From NCBI RefSeq assembly GCF_024347595.1, contig NZ_AP025506.1, positions 2,728,001 to 2,792,000 of the forward strand: a stretch of 64,000 nucleotides of DNA, read 5' to 3'. Source of the DNA: Vibrio pomeroyi. GTDB lineage: Bacteria > Pseudomonadota > Gammaproteobacteria > Enterobacterales > Vibrionaceae. Shown here one piece after another: positions 40,358 to 51,028 of the stretch (the first letter of the stretch is position 1; every line of letters starts with the position of its first letter). The notes below the pieces were generated by a model. It was not told where the DNA came from. It was given only the letters and a program-made list of their open reading frames with translations, and did not search any database. The translations under genes and the position numbers were made by a program.

Positions 40358-40705
40358 ATGACTATCACTATGTTTGGTATCCCAAATTGCGACACCATCA
40401 AAAAAGCAAAGAAATGGCTCGAAGCTGAAGGTATCGAGTTCGAATTTCACGATTATCGCAAGCAAGGCATTACTGAAGAGTTAGTAACAAGCTTCTGTTC
40501 AGAGCTTGGTTGGGAACTTGTGCTAAACAAACGTGGTACGACTTATCGCCAACTTTCTCAAGAGCAAAAAGACACATTAACGGAAGAAAAAGCCGTCACT
40601 CTGCTTGTTGAACAACCGGCAATGATTAAACGCCCTATCTTGAAAGTCGATGGTAAGCTTCATATTGGCTTCAAAGCTGACCAATACGCTGCTATTTTTG
40701 CGTAA
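40358..40705 (+). CDS. ArsC/Spx-family thiol protein (YffB-like)
   Basis: 115 residues with a glutaredoxin-like fold. The single conserved cysteine is in FGIPNCDTIKKAKKWL (Cys12). The Arg in KRPILKVDGKLHIGF corresponds to the third arginine of the ArsC family. YffB-like proteins are encoded next to dapE in many gamma-proteobacteria, as here. A glutathione-dependent thiol reductase role has been suggested, not arsenate reduction. GGAAG precedes the ATG. Confidence 0.9.
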   Translation: MTITMFGIPNCDTIKKAKKWLEAEGIEFEFHDYRKQGITEELVTSFCSELGWELVLNKRGTTYRQLSQEQKDTLTEEKAVTLLVEQPAMIKRPILKVDGKLHIGFKADQYAAIFA

Positions 40706-40818
40706 TCAGCAATTTGCGTAATAAGAAATATTAGAACAGATAACAAAGCGTTGAACTTCCCTCTGTTCAACGCCTGAAATTAATGACTAGACGTTTTATT
40801 TAAACAAGGAATTCAAGG

Positions 40819-41955
40819 ATGACAGATAGCCCAACTTTGGCTCTGGCAAAAGATCTCATTAGCCGTCAATCGGTAACCCCTGAAGATGCAGGCTGCCAAG
40901 AGCTGATGATTAATCGCTTAAAAGCGCTCGGTTTTAAAATCGAAGTGATGGTATTTGAAGATACGACGAACTTTTGGGCTCGTCGTGGTACCGAAGCTCC
41001 TCTATTTGCCTTTGCTGGCCACACTGATGTTGTTCCTGCAGGCCCGATTGAGCAGTGGAATACTAAGCCATTCGAACCGACTATCGTAGACGGTTTCCTA
41101 CACGGCCGCGGCGCAGCGGACATGAAAGGCTCTCTGGCTTCAATGATTGTTGCGGTAGAACAGTTCATTGCGAAGCATCCAGACCACACTGGTTCAATCG
41201 GTTTCCTTATCACATCGGATGAAGAAGGCCCGTTTATCAATGGCACTGTACGTGTTGTTGAAACACTAATGGCACGCGGTGAGAACATCGACATGTGTAT
41301 TGTTGGTGAACCATCAAGCACTGAGTTCGTAGGTGATGTAGTGAAGAACGGCCGTCGTGGCTCTATCACAGGCGATCTAACGATTAAAGGTACACAAGGT
41401 CATGTTGCCTACCCTCACCTAGCAAACAACCCAGTACACAGCTCTCTGCTTGCTATCAATGAGCTGGCAACAACTGAGTGGGACAAAGGTAATGATTACT
41501 TCCCACCAACAAGCTTCCAGATTCCAAATGTGAGTGCGGGTACAGGCGCGTCAAACGTAATTCCTGGTGAGTTTAATGTTCAGTTTAACCTGCGTTTTAG
41601 TACCGAGTTAAGCAACGACATCATCGTTGAGCGCATCACAACGACACTCGACAAGTATGATTTCGAATACGACCTAAAATGGACATTCAATGGCGACCCG
41701 TTCTTAACCGACGCAGGTTCACTGCTTGATGCTATTGTTGATGCAGTGGGTCACGTCAATGATGTTAAACCAGCTCTACTAACGACTGGCGGTACGTCTG
41801 ATGGTCGCTTTATTGCACGTATGGGCGGACAAGTGGTTGAATTAGGCCCTGTGAATGCAACGATTCACAAGGTTAACGAATGCGTGAAAGTGGCTGATTT
41901 AGAGAAGCTAACTGACATGTACGAAAGAACATTAGTGAACCTGTTCGCTAAATAG
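40819..41955 (+). CDS. dapE: Succinyl-diaminopimelate desuccinylase
   Basis: 378 residues. A zinc peptidase-like enzyme that frees LL-diaminopimelate in lysine and peptidoglycan synthesis. Metal ligands are seen in [12 protein letters not shown] (His68 area), [11 protein letters not shown] and TSDEEGPF (the Glu pair), with the last His in NATIHKVNE near the end. A dimerisation domain spans about 180-290. AAGGAAT is upstream. It follows the yffB-like gene as in E. coli, and the peptidase gene comes 45 bases later. Confidence 0.97.
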   Translation: MTDSPTLALAKDLISRQSVTPEDAGCQELMINRLKALGFKIEVMVFEDTTNFWARRGTEAPLFAFAGHTDVVPAGPIEQWNTKPFEPTIVDGFLHGRGAADMKGSLASMIVAVEQFIAKHPDHTGSIGFLITSDEEGPFINGTVRVVETLMARGENIDMCIVGEPSSTEFVGDVVKNGRRGSITGDLTIKGTQGHVAYPHLANNPVHSSLLAINELATTEWDKGNDYFPPTSFQIPNVSAGTGASNVIPGEFNVQFNLRFSTELSNDIIVERITTTLDKYDFEYDLKWTFNGDPFLTDAGSLLDAIVDAVGHVNDVKPALLTTGGTSDGRFIARMGGQVVELGPVNATIHKVNECVKVADLEKLTDMYERTLVNLFAK

Positions 41956-42000
41956 TCTTTCATCAGCGATTCATAGCATCTAATTATTGAGAGACTCGTT

Positions 42001-42675
42001 ATGACACCAGAGCAGCTTACCGGACAATCAGATTCTCATCTAAAGCCTAGCCTGATCGGTGCCAAGACCTTCTTGGTTCACAGTGAGGTTAAGAATGACC
42101 TGAACAATTTGATTGAAGCTGCTCAACTCGCTGGTTTTAAAATGGAGATTGCCAGTGGCTTTCGCGACTATGAAAGACAATCTCTGATTTGGAACCGTAA
42201 GTTTTCTGGTGAAGCACCGATATTAGATTCAGAAAGCCAACCTCTTGATGCTTCAAAACTGACTGAGCAGCAAAAGCTATCGGCTATCCTGAGGTGGTCT
42301 GCGCTTCCCGGTGCGAGTCGTCACCATTGGGGTTGTGACTTCGATGTCTTTGCTCGTAACCACCTACCTAAAGGCACACAGCTGCAATTAGAACCATGGG
42401 AATACCTTACTGGCCACCAGCAAGCGTTTTACCAATGGCTATCGGTTCATGCTGCACAATTTGGGTTCTTCTTTCCTTACAGCCAAGACTTGGGTGGTGT
42501 GGCAATAGAACCTTGGCATATTAGCCATCGTAACGTTTCGGAGTCATGTTTATCACAGTTATCTCCCACTTTACTTGGCAAGCAACTCCAATCTAAGCCA
42601 ATATTAGGGTATGAGATTATTATGGAGCAGCTAGACGAGATCTATGCGCGCTTCGTAGCGAACATCAGCCATTAG
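42001..42675 (+). CDS. M15-family D-Ala-D-Ala carboxypeptidase-like protein
   Basis: 224 residues of the VanY/peptidase M15B family. The zinc site is readable as SRHHWGCDFDVFA (His and Asp ligands) and EPWHISH (Glu base and His) near residues 115 and 178. No signal peptide is evident, which is unusual for a cell-wall peptidase, so it may be cytosolic and act on recycled peptides. It lies between dapE and a DUF2897 gene, plausibly one operon for wall precursor metabolism. Confidence 0.88.
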   Translation: MTPEQLTGQSDSHLKPSLIGAKTFLVHSEVKNDLNNLIEAAQLAGFKMEIASGFRDYERQSLIWNRKFSGEAPILDSESQPLDASKLTEQQKLSAILRWSALPGASRHHWGCDFDVFARNHLPKGTQLQLEPWEYLTGHQQAFYQWLSVHAAQFGFFFPYSQDLGGVAIEPWHISHRNVSESCLSQLSPTLLGKQLQSKPILGYEIIMEQLDEIYARFVANISH

Positions 42676-42683
42676 GAGCGCTT

Positions 42684-42893
42684 ATGTTGGAGTGGCTTAC
42701 AAACCCTTGGGTTATCATCATCATCGTGGTTAGCGTTGTGGTGGGTAACATCGCAGCTCTTAAGCAGACCGCTAATATGGATCTGACTGGTCGTGGCAAA
42801 ACAGAGCGAGACTTAGATAAACTCAATCGCTTGGATAAGCAGAATCAAGAGAAAGCTCAAAAAGAAGAGTCTAAAGAGAACAAAGACGTTTAG
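42684..42893 (+). CDS. DUF2897 small membrane protein
   Basis: 69 residues. One N-terminal membrane helix (PWVIIIIVVSVVVGNIAALK, 8-27) is followed by a charged, Lys/Glu/Gln-rich cytoplasmic tail. The sequence fits DUF2897, known mainly from vibrios and relatives, function unknown. AGGAG precedes the ATG and the gene is 8 bases after the M15 peptidase, so the two are co-transcribed. Confidence 0.85.
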   Translation: MLEWLTNPWVIIIIVVSVVVGNIAALKQTANMDLTGRGKTERDLDKLNRLDKQNQEKAQKEESKENKDV

Positions 42894-42947
42894 CCTTTTG
42901 CTTTGAAAATCCTGCCTGATTGTTCAACAGACTGCTAAAAGCGAATA

Positions 42948-42982
42948 CAAAAAAAGAGGACACTGTGTGTCCTCTTTTTTAT
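42948..42982. terminator. Bidirectional terminator between DUF2897 gene and bamC
   Basis: GAGGACAC-TGT-GTGTCCTC (42956-42974) with long A and T runs outside. Confidence 0.93.
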
Positions 42983-43039
42983 TAGTTTTAGCTAATCACA
43001 GAACTGATTTTACTCAGCTCTGAAGCGGCTTAAATGCGA

Positions 43040-44086
43040 CTACTCAGCTTTCGCTTCTTTGTCATCTTTGGTCTGGTCAGCGATATGCGCGAGTACCGGA
43101 ACCATTGATTTAAGTAGCTCTTCTTCTACTGGTTTGCCTGATGCATCCGTTACGTTGATCGACGTACGGTTGCCAAGGTCACCAAATAGGAAGTTGTAAG
43201 TGCCTGGCGCTAAGTCGATAGGCTGTAGGCCAATTTCTTCCCAGAATTCATCATCTGGAGCAGCGTACTTAGCTTTCACTGTACCTTGAGACTGGTTGCG
43301 CTCTTCAAGCTCAAAGCCCATAGCAGGCAACAAGCTTGGCAGACGCTGCCAGAATACATTGTATGGTGTACGAGCAATAATCACAGGGAAACCACTACGG
43401 TCAGCACCCATTGAAATTGGAATACGCTTCACCAACTCTTGCGCTTTCAGCGCCGCTTCAGCACGAAGGTTTTCATCGTACTTAGCCATGACTAAGTTAG
43501 TTAGGAACGCGTTGTAACGCTCTTTGTTGGTAGCCGTTACTGGCTTCACTTCAGAGCCTTCACGCCAATCAATCAGGTTAATCTTGAAGCCGTGGCGATT
43601 GTTCGCTTGGAAGCGAGAAATAGAGTAGCGGCTGCCAATCTCTACATCTTCATCTTCAGAAACCCAAGTTACCCAATCAGTCTCAATCTCATTCTCTGAT
43701 TGCTCACGAATGCCAATACCACGCTGAGTCAGCATGTCTACAGCAGTTTGCCATACACGATCTGCCTCTTCAGCACGAAGAAGCCATAGTGTCACTTCAC
43801 CATTTTGACGCTCAGCACGAGCTCCCGGGATCAGCTCAAGCACTTGTTGCGGCGGACGAATATCCACTTCACGACCTGTACCACCACTGAATTCACCACT
43901 TGGGATGTCAAAGTTTGGGTAGAACTGAGGCTGAGCATCTTCAGGCAACTGCCATTGTGAAAACTCAGGTGTTTCTAAGTATTCGAAATCATCTTTGGCT
44001 TGGCGACGTTGAGTCGGGCTGCCAGAACATGCTGTAAGAACGAAAACAGCCAGTGACCCAATCACTAGCTGGTGAGAATACTTCAT
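43040..44086 (-). CDS. bamC: Outer-membrane assembly lipoprotein BamC
   Basis: 348 residues (E. coli BamC 344). Part of the BAM complex that inserts beta-barrel proteins. The signal peptide ends with the lipobox LTAC (Cys20). The unstructured N-terminal BamD-binding part contains DFEYLETPEF and DIRPPQQVLEL; two helix-grip domains follow (about 95-215 and 225-330). It is downstream of dapA in the same direction with 48 bases between, the dapA-bamC operon of E. coli. An acidic-lysine tail ends the protein. Confidence 0.95.
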   Translation of the reverse strand: MKYSHQLVIGSLAVFVLTACSGSPTQRRQAKDDFEYLETPEFSQWQLPEDAQPQFYPNFDIPSGEFSGGTGREVDIRPPQQVLELIPGARAERQNGEVTLWLLRAEEADRVWQTAVDMLTQRGIGIREQSENEIETDWVTWVSEDEDVEIGSRYSISRFQANNRHGFKINLIDWREGSEVKPVTATNKERYNAFLTNLVMAKYDENLRAEAALKAQELVKRIPISMGADRSGFPVIIARTPYNVFWQRLPSLLPAMGFELEERNQSQGTVKAKYAAPDDEFWEEIGLQPIDLAPGTYNFLFGDLGNRTSINVTDASGKPVEEELLKSMVPVLAHIADQTKDDKEAKAE

Positions 44087-44134
44087 TTATACTCCTAAAT
44101 GCCGAAGGTTCGCTTCGGCATCACTTCATACGTT

Positions 44135-45013
44135 TTAGTAAATGCACGCTTCAGTCATTGCTTGAGCAACGACAGGTTGAGCTGGTTCTGACAGTTCAGT
44201 CAGCGGTAGACGTAAGCCACCTTCAGCAATCAGACCCATTTTATGAACCGCCCATTTTACGGGAATAGGGTTAGACTCAACGAACAAATTCTTATGTAGA
44301 GGCATCAAACGCTCATTGATCGCTTCTGCTTCTTCAAACTTACCTTCTTTCGCTAGTTTGAACATGGTTGCCATATCAGCAGCTGCAACGTTGTTCGTTA
44401 CAGAGATCACGCCATCACCACCACGCTTAACAAATTCTAGACCTGTTAAGTCATCACCACTTAGTAAGATAAAGTCTTCGCCACAAAGTTCACGGTGAAT
44501 TGCAATTCTGTCGAGATCACCCGTCGCATCTTTAAGTGCAACGATGTTTTCGATCTCAGCAAGGCGAGCAACCGTCTCTGGTAACAAGTCTACTGCAGTA
44601 CGACCCGGTACATTGTATAAGATTTGAGGAACGTCACTTACTTCAGCAATTGCTTTGTAGTGTTGGTACAAACCTTCTTGAGTCGGTTTGTTGTAGTAAG
44701 GCGTTACGCTCAGGCAACCAGCAATGCCAGAACCATTTAGTAAACGGCTGAATAGCACTGACTCGTGAGTTGCGTTTGCACCCGTACCAGCGATAACAGG
44801 AATACGACCATCAGCAAATTCAACGATCTTATTGACGACTTTGACATGCTCTTCAATTGTGAGTGTTGAAGACTCACCTGTTGTGCCAACCGCAACCAGA
44901 CCATCACTACCTGCAGCAACATGGTGATCAACCAACTTTTTAAGGCTGTCGAAATCCACTTCGCCATCTGCGTTAAATGGCGTAACTAGCGCAACGATAC
45001 TTCCTGAAAACAT
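44135..45013 (-). CDS. dapA: 4-hydroxy-tetrahydrodipicolinate synthase
   Basis: 292 residues, exactly the E. coli length. It condenses pyruvate with aspartate semialdehyde, the first committed step to lysine and diaminopimelate. The Schiff-base lysine is Lys161 ([11 protein letters not shown]); Tyr134 lies in YNVPGRT and the GTTGEST motif is at 43-49. ATG 45013 with GGAGATAG upstream gives the family start [13 protein letters not shown]; the open extension of 19 residues is rejected. It is followed by bamC. Confidence 0.97.
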   Translation of the reverse strand: MFSGSIVALVTPFNADGEVDFDSLKKLVDHHVAAGSDGLVAVGTTGESSTLTIEEHVKVVNKIVEFADGRIPVIAGTGANATHESVLFSRLLNGSGIAGCLSVTPYYNKPTQEGLYQHYKAIAEVSDVPQILYNVPGRTAVDLLPETVARLAEIENIVALKDATGDLDRIAIHRELCGEDFILLSGDDLTGLEFVKRGGDGVISVTNNVAAADMATMFKLAKEGKFEEAEAINERLMPLHKNLFVESNPIPVKWAVHKMGLIAEGGLRLPLTELSEPAQPVVAQAMTEACIY

Positions 45014-45387
45014 GTCTATCTCCCTTAATTTATTCTTTTTGCATGTTACTGTAAGCCAATCAATAAACACAAGACATTAAAGTGGCTTAGCGGCAACATC
45101 TGCAGTAAATATTGTCGTATGTTTGAGGTAAAACGACTTCTAACGGCGTTATACCTGAAATTTGGGTAACCTGCGCTCAATCTAGCGGATAGCGCATCAC
45201 TGGATGTCAGTAACAAGTAAGCTGTCGCCTCACTTTGCCATCTCTGTTTTTAACGCTCTCGATATTCCTATCATTTGTTACCAATTAGACGCAAGGTACC
45301 TCATAAAAAGCCCCGCCCATACGCTTATTCCTCAGGCTAACTGTGCTAACATGCAAGCATCAATGGAATATATAGAGACGTGATTTT
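45014..45387. other. Divergent intergenic region between dapA and gcvR
   Basis: About 370 bases with promoters for both genes expected. No riboswitch-like structure or recognisable operator could be supported; the lysine riboswitch consensus was not seen. Confidence 0.5.
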
Positions 45388-45930
45388 ATGACTCAACATC
45401 TAGTAATCACAGCTGTGGGCACTGATCGCCCAGGTGTATGCAACCAAGTGGTTCATTTAGTCACCCAATCAGGCTGTAACATTATTGATAGCCGTATCGC
45501 TCTGTTTGGCGAAGAATTTACGCTTATCATGCTACTGTCTGGAAAGGCAAACAACATTACCCGCGTTGAAACCACCCTGCCCTTGCTTGGCCAAGAGCAC
45601 GACTTGATTACGATTATGAAGCGAACCTCGCCTCATGATGTTATTGAGAACTCCTACACGCTAGAAGTTTTCGTTGAGTCAGACGACAAACTCGGCCTAA
45701 CCGAGCAGTTCACTCAGTTCTTCGCAGACCGAAACATCGGCCTCGATTCGCTTAGCGCGCAAACCATCAATAAGTCCAAGGTTCAGCTCGATAACGACCA
45801 ATTCCATATCTCTATTACCGCTTCTGTGCAATCAGAATGTAATTTGATGCAGCTACAAGAAGAATTCAATTCGCTGTGTCAGAGCCTATCAGTCCAAGGC
45901 TCGCTCAACTTTATCAAAAACAGTCTTTAA
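45388..45930 (+). CDS. gcvR: Glycine cleavage system transcriptional repressor GcvR
   Basis: 180 residues consisting of two ACT domains: VITAVGTDRPGVCNQVVHLV (about 5-85) and LEVFVESDDKLGLTEQFTQF (about 92-170). GcvR binds glycine and the activator GcvA, repressing the gcv operon when glycine is low. It has no DNA-binding domain, as expected. In E. coli gcvR-bcp also lies next to dapA. The bcp gene follows after 12 bases. Confidence 0.92.
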   Translation: MTQHLVITAVGTDRPGVCNQVVHLVTQSGCNIIDSRIALFGEEFTLIMLLSGKANNITRVETTLPLLGQEHDLITIMKRTSPHDVIENSYTLEVFVESDDKLGLTEQFTQFFADRNIGLDSLSAQTINKSKVQLDNDQFHISITASVQSECNLMQLQEEFNSLCQSLSVQGSLNFIKNSL

Positions 45931-45942
45931 AAAGGAAATGTC

Positions 45943-46413
45943 ATGAATACGCTAACGGCTGGTGTTCCAGCACCTGCTTTTTCTCTTCCAGATCAAGATG
46001 GCAATATCGTATCTCTTGGTGACTTCAAAGGTAAAAAAGTACTTTTCTACTTCTACCCAAAAGCAATGACTCCAGGTTGTATTGTGCAAGCGGAAGGCCT
46101 GCGTGATATCAAAGCACAGCTTGATGACCTAAATGTGGTTGTTTTGGGTGTGAGTGTTGACCCAGTAAAACGCCTACCAAACTTCGTTGCGAAGAAATCT
46201 CTAAACTTCACACTACTGTCTGACGAAGACCACAGCGTTGCTGAGCAGTTTGGCGTTTGGGGTGAGAAGAAATTCATGGGTAAGGTATACGATGGTCTGC
46301 ACCGTATTAGCTTCCTAATTGATGAAGAAGGTCAGATTGAACACGTCTTCAACAAGTTCAAAACCAAGACTCACCACGAAGTGGTTCTCGATTACTTCAA
46401 TCAAGAAGCTTAA
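45943..46413 (+). CDS. bcp: Thioredoxin-dependent peroxiredoxin Bcp (1-Cys form)
   Basis: 156 residues (E. coli 156). It reduces hydroperoxides in the cytosol. The peroxidatic cysteine is Cys46 in KAMTPGCIVQAEGLRD. Many Bcp proteins have a second cysteine five residues on (CxxxxC), but here it is Glu51, so this is a 1-Cys type that needs an external thiol for resolution. AAAGGAAAT precedes the ATG. It forms an operon with gcvR. Confidence 0.95.
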   Translation: MNTLTAGVPAPAFSLPDQDGNIVSLGDFKGKKVLFYFYPKAMTPGCIVQAEGLRDIKAQLDDLNVVVLGVSVDPVKRLPNFVAKKSLNFTLLSDEDHSVAEQFGVWGEKKFMGKVYDGLHRISFLIDEEGQIEHVFNKFKTKTHHEVVLDYFNQEA

Positions 46414-46482
46414 GAGTCTATTTCGGTTAAAGCACTAAGTTGCAAAAAGCTTTTGACCGAATAAACTTCAGCGATACATAAA

Positions 46483-46523
46483 ATTAAGAAGGCCGAATCT
46501 CAGTGAGATTCGGCCTTCTTAAT
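46483..46523. terminator. Bidirectional terminator between bcp and perM
   Basis: A perfect 19-bp inverted repeat (46483-46501 with 46505-46523) with an AGT loop, GC-rich in the middle and AT-rich at both ends. Confidence 0.93.
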
Positions 46524-46545
46524 GGGTGTTTAAACTAGACACTAA

Positions 46546-47622
46546 TTAGTGCGAGTGTTCAGGGTCATCGTCTAATGCATGACTCGGTAAGGCATTCCAA
46601 ACCGCTTTCACTAGCGTTGCCAGTGGGATAGCAAAGAACACGCCCCAGAATCCCCATAGTCCACCAAACACCAATACCGCAACAATAATCGCGACTGGGT
46701 GCAGGTTCACTGCTTCAGAGAACAGAACCGGCACTAACACGTTGCCATCTAGAGCTTGAATGATGCCGTAAGCGACTAATAGCCAGTAGAACTGAGGCTC
46801 TAGTCCCCATTGGAACAGACCAACAATCGCCACTGGCACCGTCACTGCCGCAGCACCGATATACGGAATTAGAACCGAGAAACCCACCGCGACAGCCAAT
46901 AGTGCAGAATAACGCAAATCCAAAATCGCAAAGGTCACGTAGCTCACACCACCAACGATTAGAATTTCTAACACTTTTCCTCGAATGTAGTTCGAGATTT
47001 GTTGGTTCATCTCAACCCAAACCTTGGTCGCCAGACGACGGTTCTTAGGCAGAACACCACTTGCCATTCTGATCATCTCTTCTTTGTCTTTCAAAAGGAA
47101 GAAGATAAGCAGTGGTACAAGAATTAGGTAAACCGCTAACGTTGCCAAGCTCACTAATGAAGCTAAAGAGCCTTTCACAACGCTTTCACCAAAGCCTAGT
47201 GCTTTGTTTTTCGCGTTAGACACAATCGACTCAACGATCTGCAGGTTTGCTAGCTCAGGGTAACGCTCAGGAATGGTTGCGATGAACTTCTGTAAGCCAC
47301 CATACATGCTTGGAATATCATTGATAAGGTTACCTACTTGTTCCCAAATCGTTGGTACTAGACCAAACAGCGCAAGTAACATCACGCTAAAGAACATCAT
47401 GATCACCAACATCACAGATGGGGTTCTTGGAACACCGAGTCTTTGAAGTTGGGTAACAGGCCACTCAAGCAAGTAAGCCAACACGATAGCCACCAATAAT
47501 GGTGCTATAAGGTGACCAAAGAAGTAGATGGTAATAAAGCCGAATAGAATGATGGCAACCAAACTGACAGCATGGGGATCAGAGAAACGTCGTTTATACC
47601 AACGATTGACCATTTCAAGCAT
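46546..47622 (-). CDS. perM: AI-2E family transporter PerM
   Basis: 358 residues (E. coli PerM 353). An inner-membrane protein of the AI-2E (UPF0118) family. It has hydrophobic segments at about 20-50, 60-90, 150-180 and 200-330, with the conserved VPYIGAAAVTVPVA near residue 255 and ALDGNVLVPVLFSEAVNLHPVAI near 290. Members export autoinducer-2 or exchange Na+/H+; the substrate here is open. The start 47622 is inside the end of the TusA-like gene (8-base overlap), with AAGGA upstream; ATG 47613 is an alternative. A longer open frame upstream lies within the TusA-like gene. Confidence 0.88.
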   Translation of the reverse strand: MLEMVNRWYKRRFSDPHAVSLVAIILFGFITIYFFGHLIAPLLVAIVLAYLLEWPVTQLQRLGVPRTPSVMLVIMMFFSVMLLALFGLVPTIWEQVGNLINDIPSMYGGLQKFIATIPERYPELANLQIVESIVSNAKNKALGFGESVVKGSLASLVSLATLAVYLILVPLLIFFLLKDKEEMIRMASGVLPKNRRLATKVWVEMNQQISNYIRGKVLEILIVGGVSYVTFAILDLRYSALLAVAVGFSVLIPYIGAAAVTVPVAIVGLFQWGLEPQFYWLLVAYGIIQALDGNVLVPVLFSEAVNLHPVAIIVAVLVFGGLWGFWGVFFAIPLATLVKAVWNALPSHALDDDPEHSH

Positions 47623-47854
47623 TTGACTGCAATTCCTTTTTAGTGACGAGGAGATGGTGGTAATTAGAACAAACCTCAGTGACGACGACATAGGCTTGCT
47701 TAGATAAAAACGTAACAATATCTTTCATCGAGCTGATGTCAGAGACATAAATTGACAATGTTTGCCCTACTTCTAACTTTACACTGTGACGCTTGGCTAA
47801 TAATAGCGCCATTGGACAGCGCTCTTGGCGTAAATCTAGAATATTAGGTGTCAT
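47615..47854 (-). CDS. TusA/SirA-family small protein
   Basis: 79 residues of the SirA/TusA/YedF family, cytosolic sulfur carriers. The cysteine is Cys13 in LRQERCPMALLLAKR; the usual second proline of CPxP is replaced by Ala (CPMA). A typical VGQTLSIYVSD...DIVTFL middle is present. It overlaps perM by 8 bases, so translation of the two is coupled. Function in this setting is unknown; sulfur relay is only one possibility. Confidence 0.85.
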   Translation of the reverse strand: MTPNILDLRQERCPMALLLAKRHSVKLEVGQTLSIYVSDISSMKDIVTFLSKQAYVVVTEVCSNYHHLLVTKKELQSNA

Positions 47855-48032
47855 TCTTGAGCTCGATGCTTATTATAAGGGTCGTATTGTAATCTGTTTT
47901 TGAAAACGCGCCATCATTCATTCATCTTCCTTCATGATAGCGCACGCACTTGGCAAAGGTTAAATCAGATAAAGAACCAATTTGCATCGCACTTGTCTTA
48001 CTGTCAGAAGAAACGGAGTATTACTGACTAAT

Positions 48033-49487
48033 ATGTTTAAACGCGCTCGCTCAATTGCTTGCTTATGCATCGCAGCTACATTAAGCACCCCAACGTTGGC
48101 GAATACCAACAGTTTGGAGCTACCAGATATCGGTACCGCTGCTGGCGGCACACTCTCTATTGACCAAGAACTTATCTATGGTGATGCCTACATGCGCATC
48201 ATCAGAAGCAGCCAGCCTATTGTTAATGACCCGGTTCTAAACCTTTATATAGACACGCTGGGCCATCGCCTTGTAGCCAACGCAAATGATGTAAAGACAC
48301 CTTTCCAGTTCTTTATGATCCGTGATCGCAACATCAACGCCTTCGCATTCTTTGGTGGTTACGTTGCTTTGCACTCAGGTTTATTCCTGCACGCGCAATC
48401 TGAGAGTGAACTCGCTTCTGTATTAGCGCACGAAATCGCGCACGTTACCCAACGTCACTTAGCACGTAGTATGGAAGATCAAGCTCGTCGTTCTCCTGCG
48501 ACTATCGCTGCACTTGCGGCTTCAGTATTACTGGCGATTGCTGCTCCTGAAGCCGGTATTGCAGCCTTAACCGCAACAACGGCGGGTAACATGCAAAGCC
48601 AAATCAACTATACGCGTAGCAACGAGAAAGAAGCTGACCGCTTTGGTATCAACACGCTGGCAAAAGCTGGCTTTGATGTGAATGCAATGCCACGTTTCTT
48701 CGGCCGTTTAGCTGATGAATACCGCTATGCAAGCACACCACCGCCAATGCTATTAACTCACCCATTACCAGAAGACCGTATTACGGATTCTCGCGCTCGA
48801 GCACGCAGCTATCCACCATTGAAGTTGGCTCCATCTCTGGATTACCACCTAGCAAGAGCCCGCATTGTCGCGCGCTATGCAGGCATCAACAATGATGCTT
48901 CATTGGATTGGTTCTCACGTCAATTGAAGAAGGCACCAAAAGAGATCGTCCCATCTTTAGAATACGGACAAGCTCTTGTTTATCTCGACTCTAAGAAACT
49001 AGACAAAGCAGAGCCTATTCTGACCAAGCTTATCAACAGCGATCCGACCAACCTGTTTTATTTAGATGCTATTTCCGATCTTCACATTGAGAAGAAGCAG
49101 CCTGAGATTGCGATTAAAGAACTGAAATCTGCACTGGTTCGTCAGCCAAACAACCCGGTTCTGACCATTAACTATGCGAATGCCTTAATCGAAAAAGAAG
49201 ATCTGACAGAAGCCGTTCGCGTATTGCAGCGTTATACGCACGATAATCCAAACGACACCAACGGCTGGCACCTGCTTTCAAAAGCGAATACTAGTCTTGG
49301 GAACAGCGACGAAGATCTTGCCGCTCGTGCAGAAATTTTGGCCCTACAAGCCAACTGGAACAAAGCGATTCAGTACTACACGCAGGCGAGCCAAATCGCT
49401 GAACTGGGGAGTCTAAAGCAAGCGCGTTACGACGCTCGCATTGATCAACTGATGATTCAGCGTGAACGTTTCTTGTCTCTGCAATAA
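48033..49487 (+). CDS. bepA: Periplasmic metalloprotease/chaperone BepA
   Basis: 484 residues (E. coli BepA 487). It assists or degrades outer-membrane assembly intermediates such as LptD. A signal peptide (about 1-24, ending PTLAN) is followed by an M48 protease domain with the zinc motif HEIAHVTQRH near residue 136 and the third ligand in EKEADRFG near 205. C-terminal TPR helices span about 300-480. ATG 48033 is chosen as the signal-peptide start, although the CGGAG ribosome site is about 14 bases away. It is divergent from the TusA-like gene, as yfgC is from perM in E. coli. Confidence 0.93.
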   Translation: MFKRARSIACLCIAATLSTPTLANTNSLELPDIGTAAGGTLSIDQELIYGDAYMRIIRSSQPIVNDPVLNLYIDTLGHRLVANANDVKTPFQFFMIRDRNINAFAFFGGYVALHSGLFLHAQSESELASVLAHEIAHVTQRHLARSMEDQARRSPATIAALAASVLLAIAAPEAGIAALTATTAGNMQSQINYTRSNEKEADRFGINTLAKAGFDVNAMPRFFGRLADEYRYASTPPPMLLTHPLPEDRITDSRARARSYPPLKLAPSLDYHLARARIVARYAGINNDASLDWFSRQLKKAPKEIVPSLEYGQALVYLDSKKLDKAEPILTKLINSDPTNLFYLDAISDLHIEKKQPEIAIKELKSALVRQPNNPVLTINYANALIEKEDLTEAVRVLQRYTHDNPNDTNGWHLLSKANTSLGNSDEDLAARAEILALQANWNKAIQYYTQASQIAELGSLKQARYDARIDQLMIQRERFLSLQ

Positions 49488-49606
49488 GTGTAATTGATTA
49501 GCAAAGACTCGAAACCAAAAATAAAAGCACGCTCAACGAATACAATGAAGCCACTCGAATGGCTTCTACTGAATAACGAAATCAAAAATAATAATGAGGA
49601 AGAAAC

Positions 49607-49957
49607 ATGTCTGTCGTGATTTATCATAACCCACGTTGCTCAAAGAGCCGTCAAACGCTTGAACTGCTTGAAACAAACGGTGTACAGCCTGAAGTTATTA
49701 AGTACCTAGATACGCCTTTAACTGTTGAGCAGCTGAAAGTGCTTTTCACTCAACTGGGTTTTGACAGTGTTCGCGAGATGATGCGTACCAAAGAAGCGGA
49801 TTACAAAGAAGCAAACTTGGGTGATGCATCTGTCACTGATGAAGACCTTTTCTCAGCAATGGCAACCAATCCAAAACTGTTCGAGCGCCCTGTGGTTGTT
49901 GCGAACAACAAAGCAAAGATTGGTCGTCCACCAGAGCAAGTATTAGAGATTCTGTAA
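49607..49957 (+). CDS. arsC: Glutaredoxin-dependent arsenate reductase-like protein (YfgD type)
   Basis: 116 residues. The active cysteine is Cys10 in IYHNPRCSKSRQTLELLE. The conserved arginines are in RTKEADYKE, FERPVVV and KIGRPPEQVLEIL, as in ArsC. E. coli yfgD lies directly after bepA, and this gene does too. Whether it serves arsenic detoxification is uncertain as no ars operon is nearby. GAGGAAG precedes the ATG. Confidence 0.92.
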   Translation: MSVVIYHNPRCSKSRQTLELLETNGVQPEVIKYLDTPLTVEQLKVLFTQLGFDSVREMMRTKEADYKEANLGDASVTDEDLFSAMATNPKLFERPVVVANNKAKIGRPPEQVLEIL

Positions 49958-50991
<1,034 letters not shown>

Positions 50992-51028
50992 TATTGATTG
51001 ATTACTCTTGAACTGACACTCGATAAAC

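Noticed and set aside
45014..45387. Lysine riboswitch before dapA
   Set aside because: The region lacks the conserved core and stems of that riboswitch.
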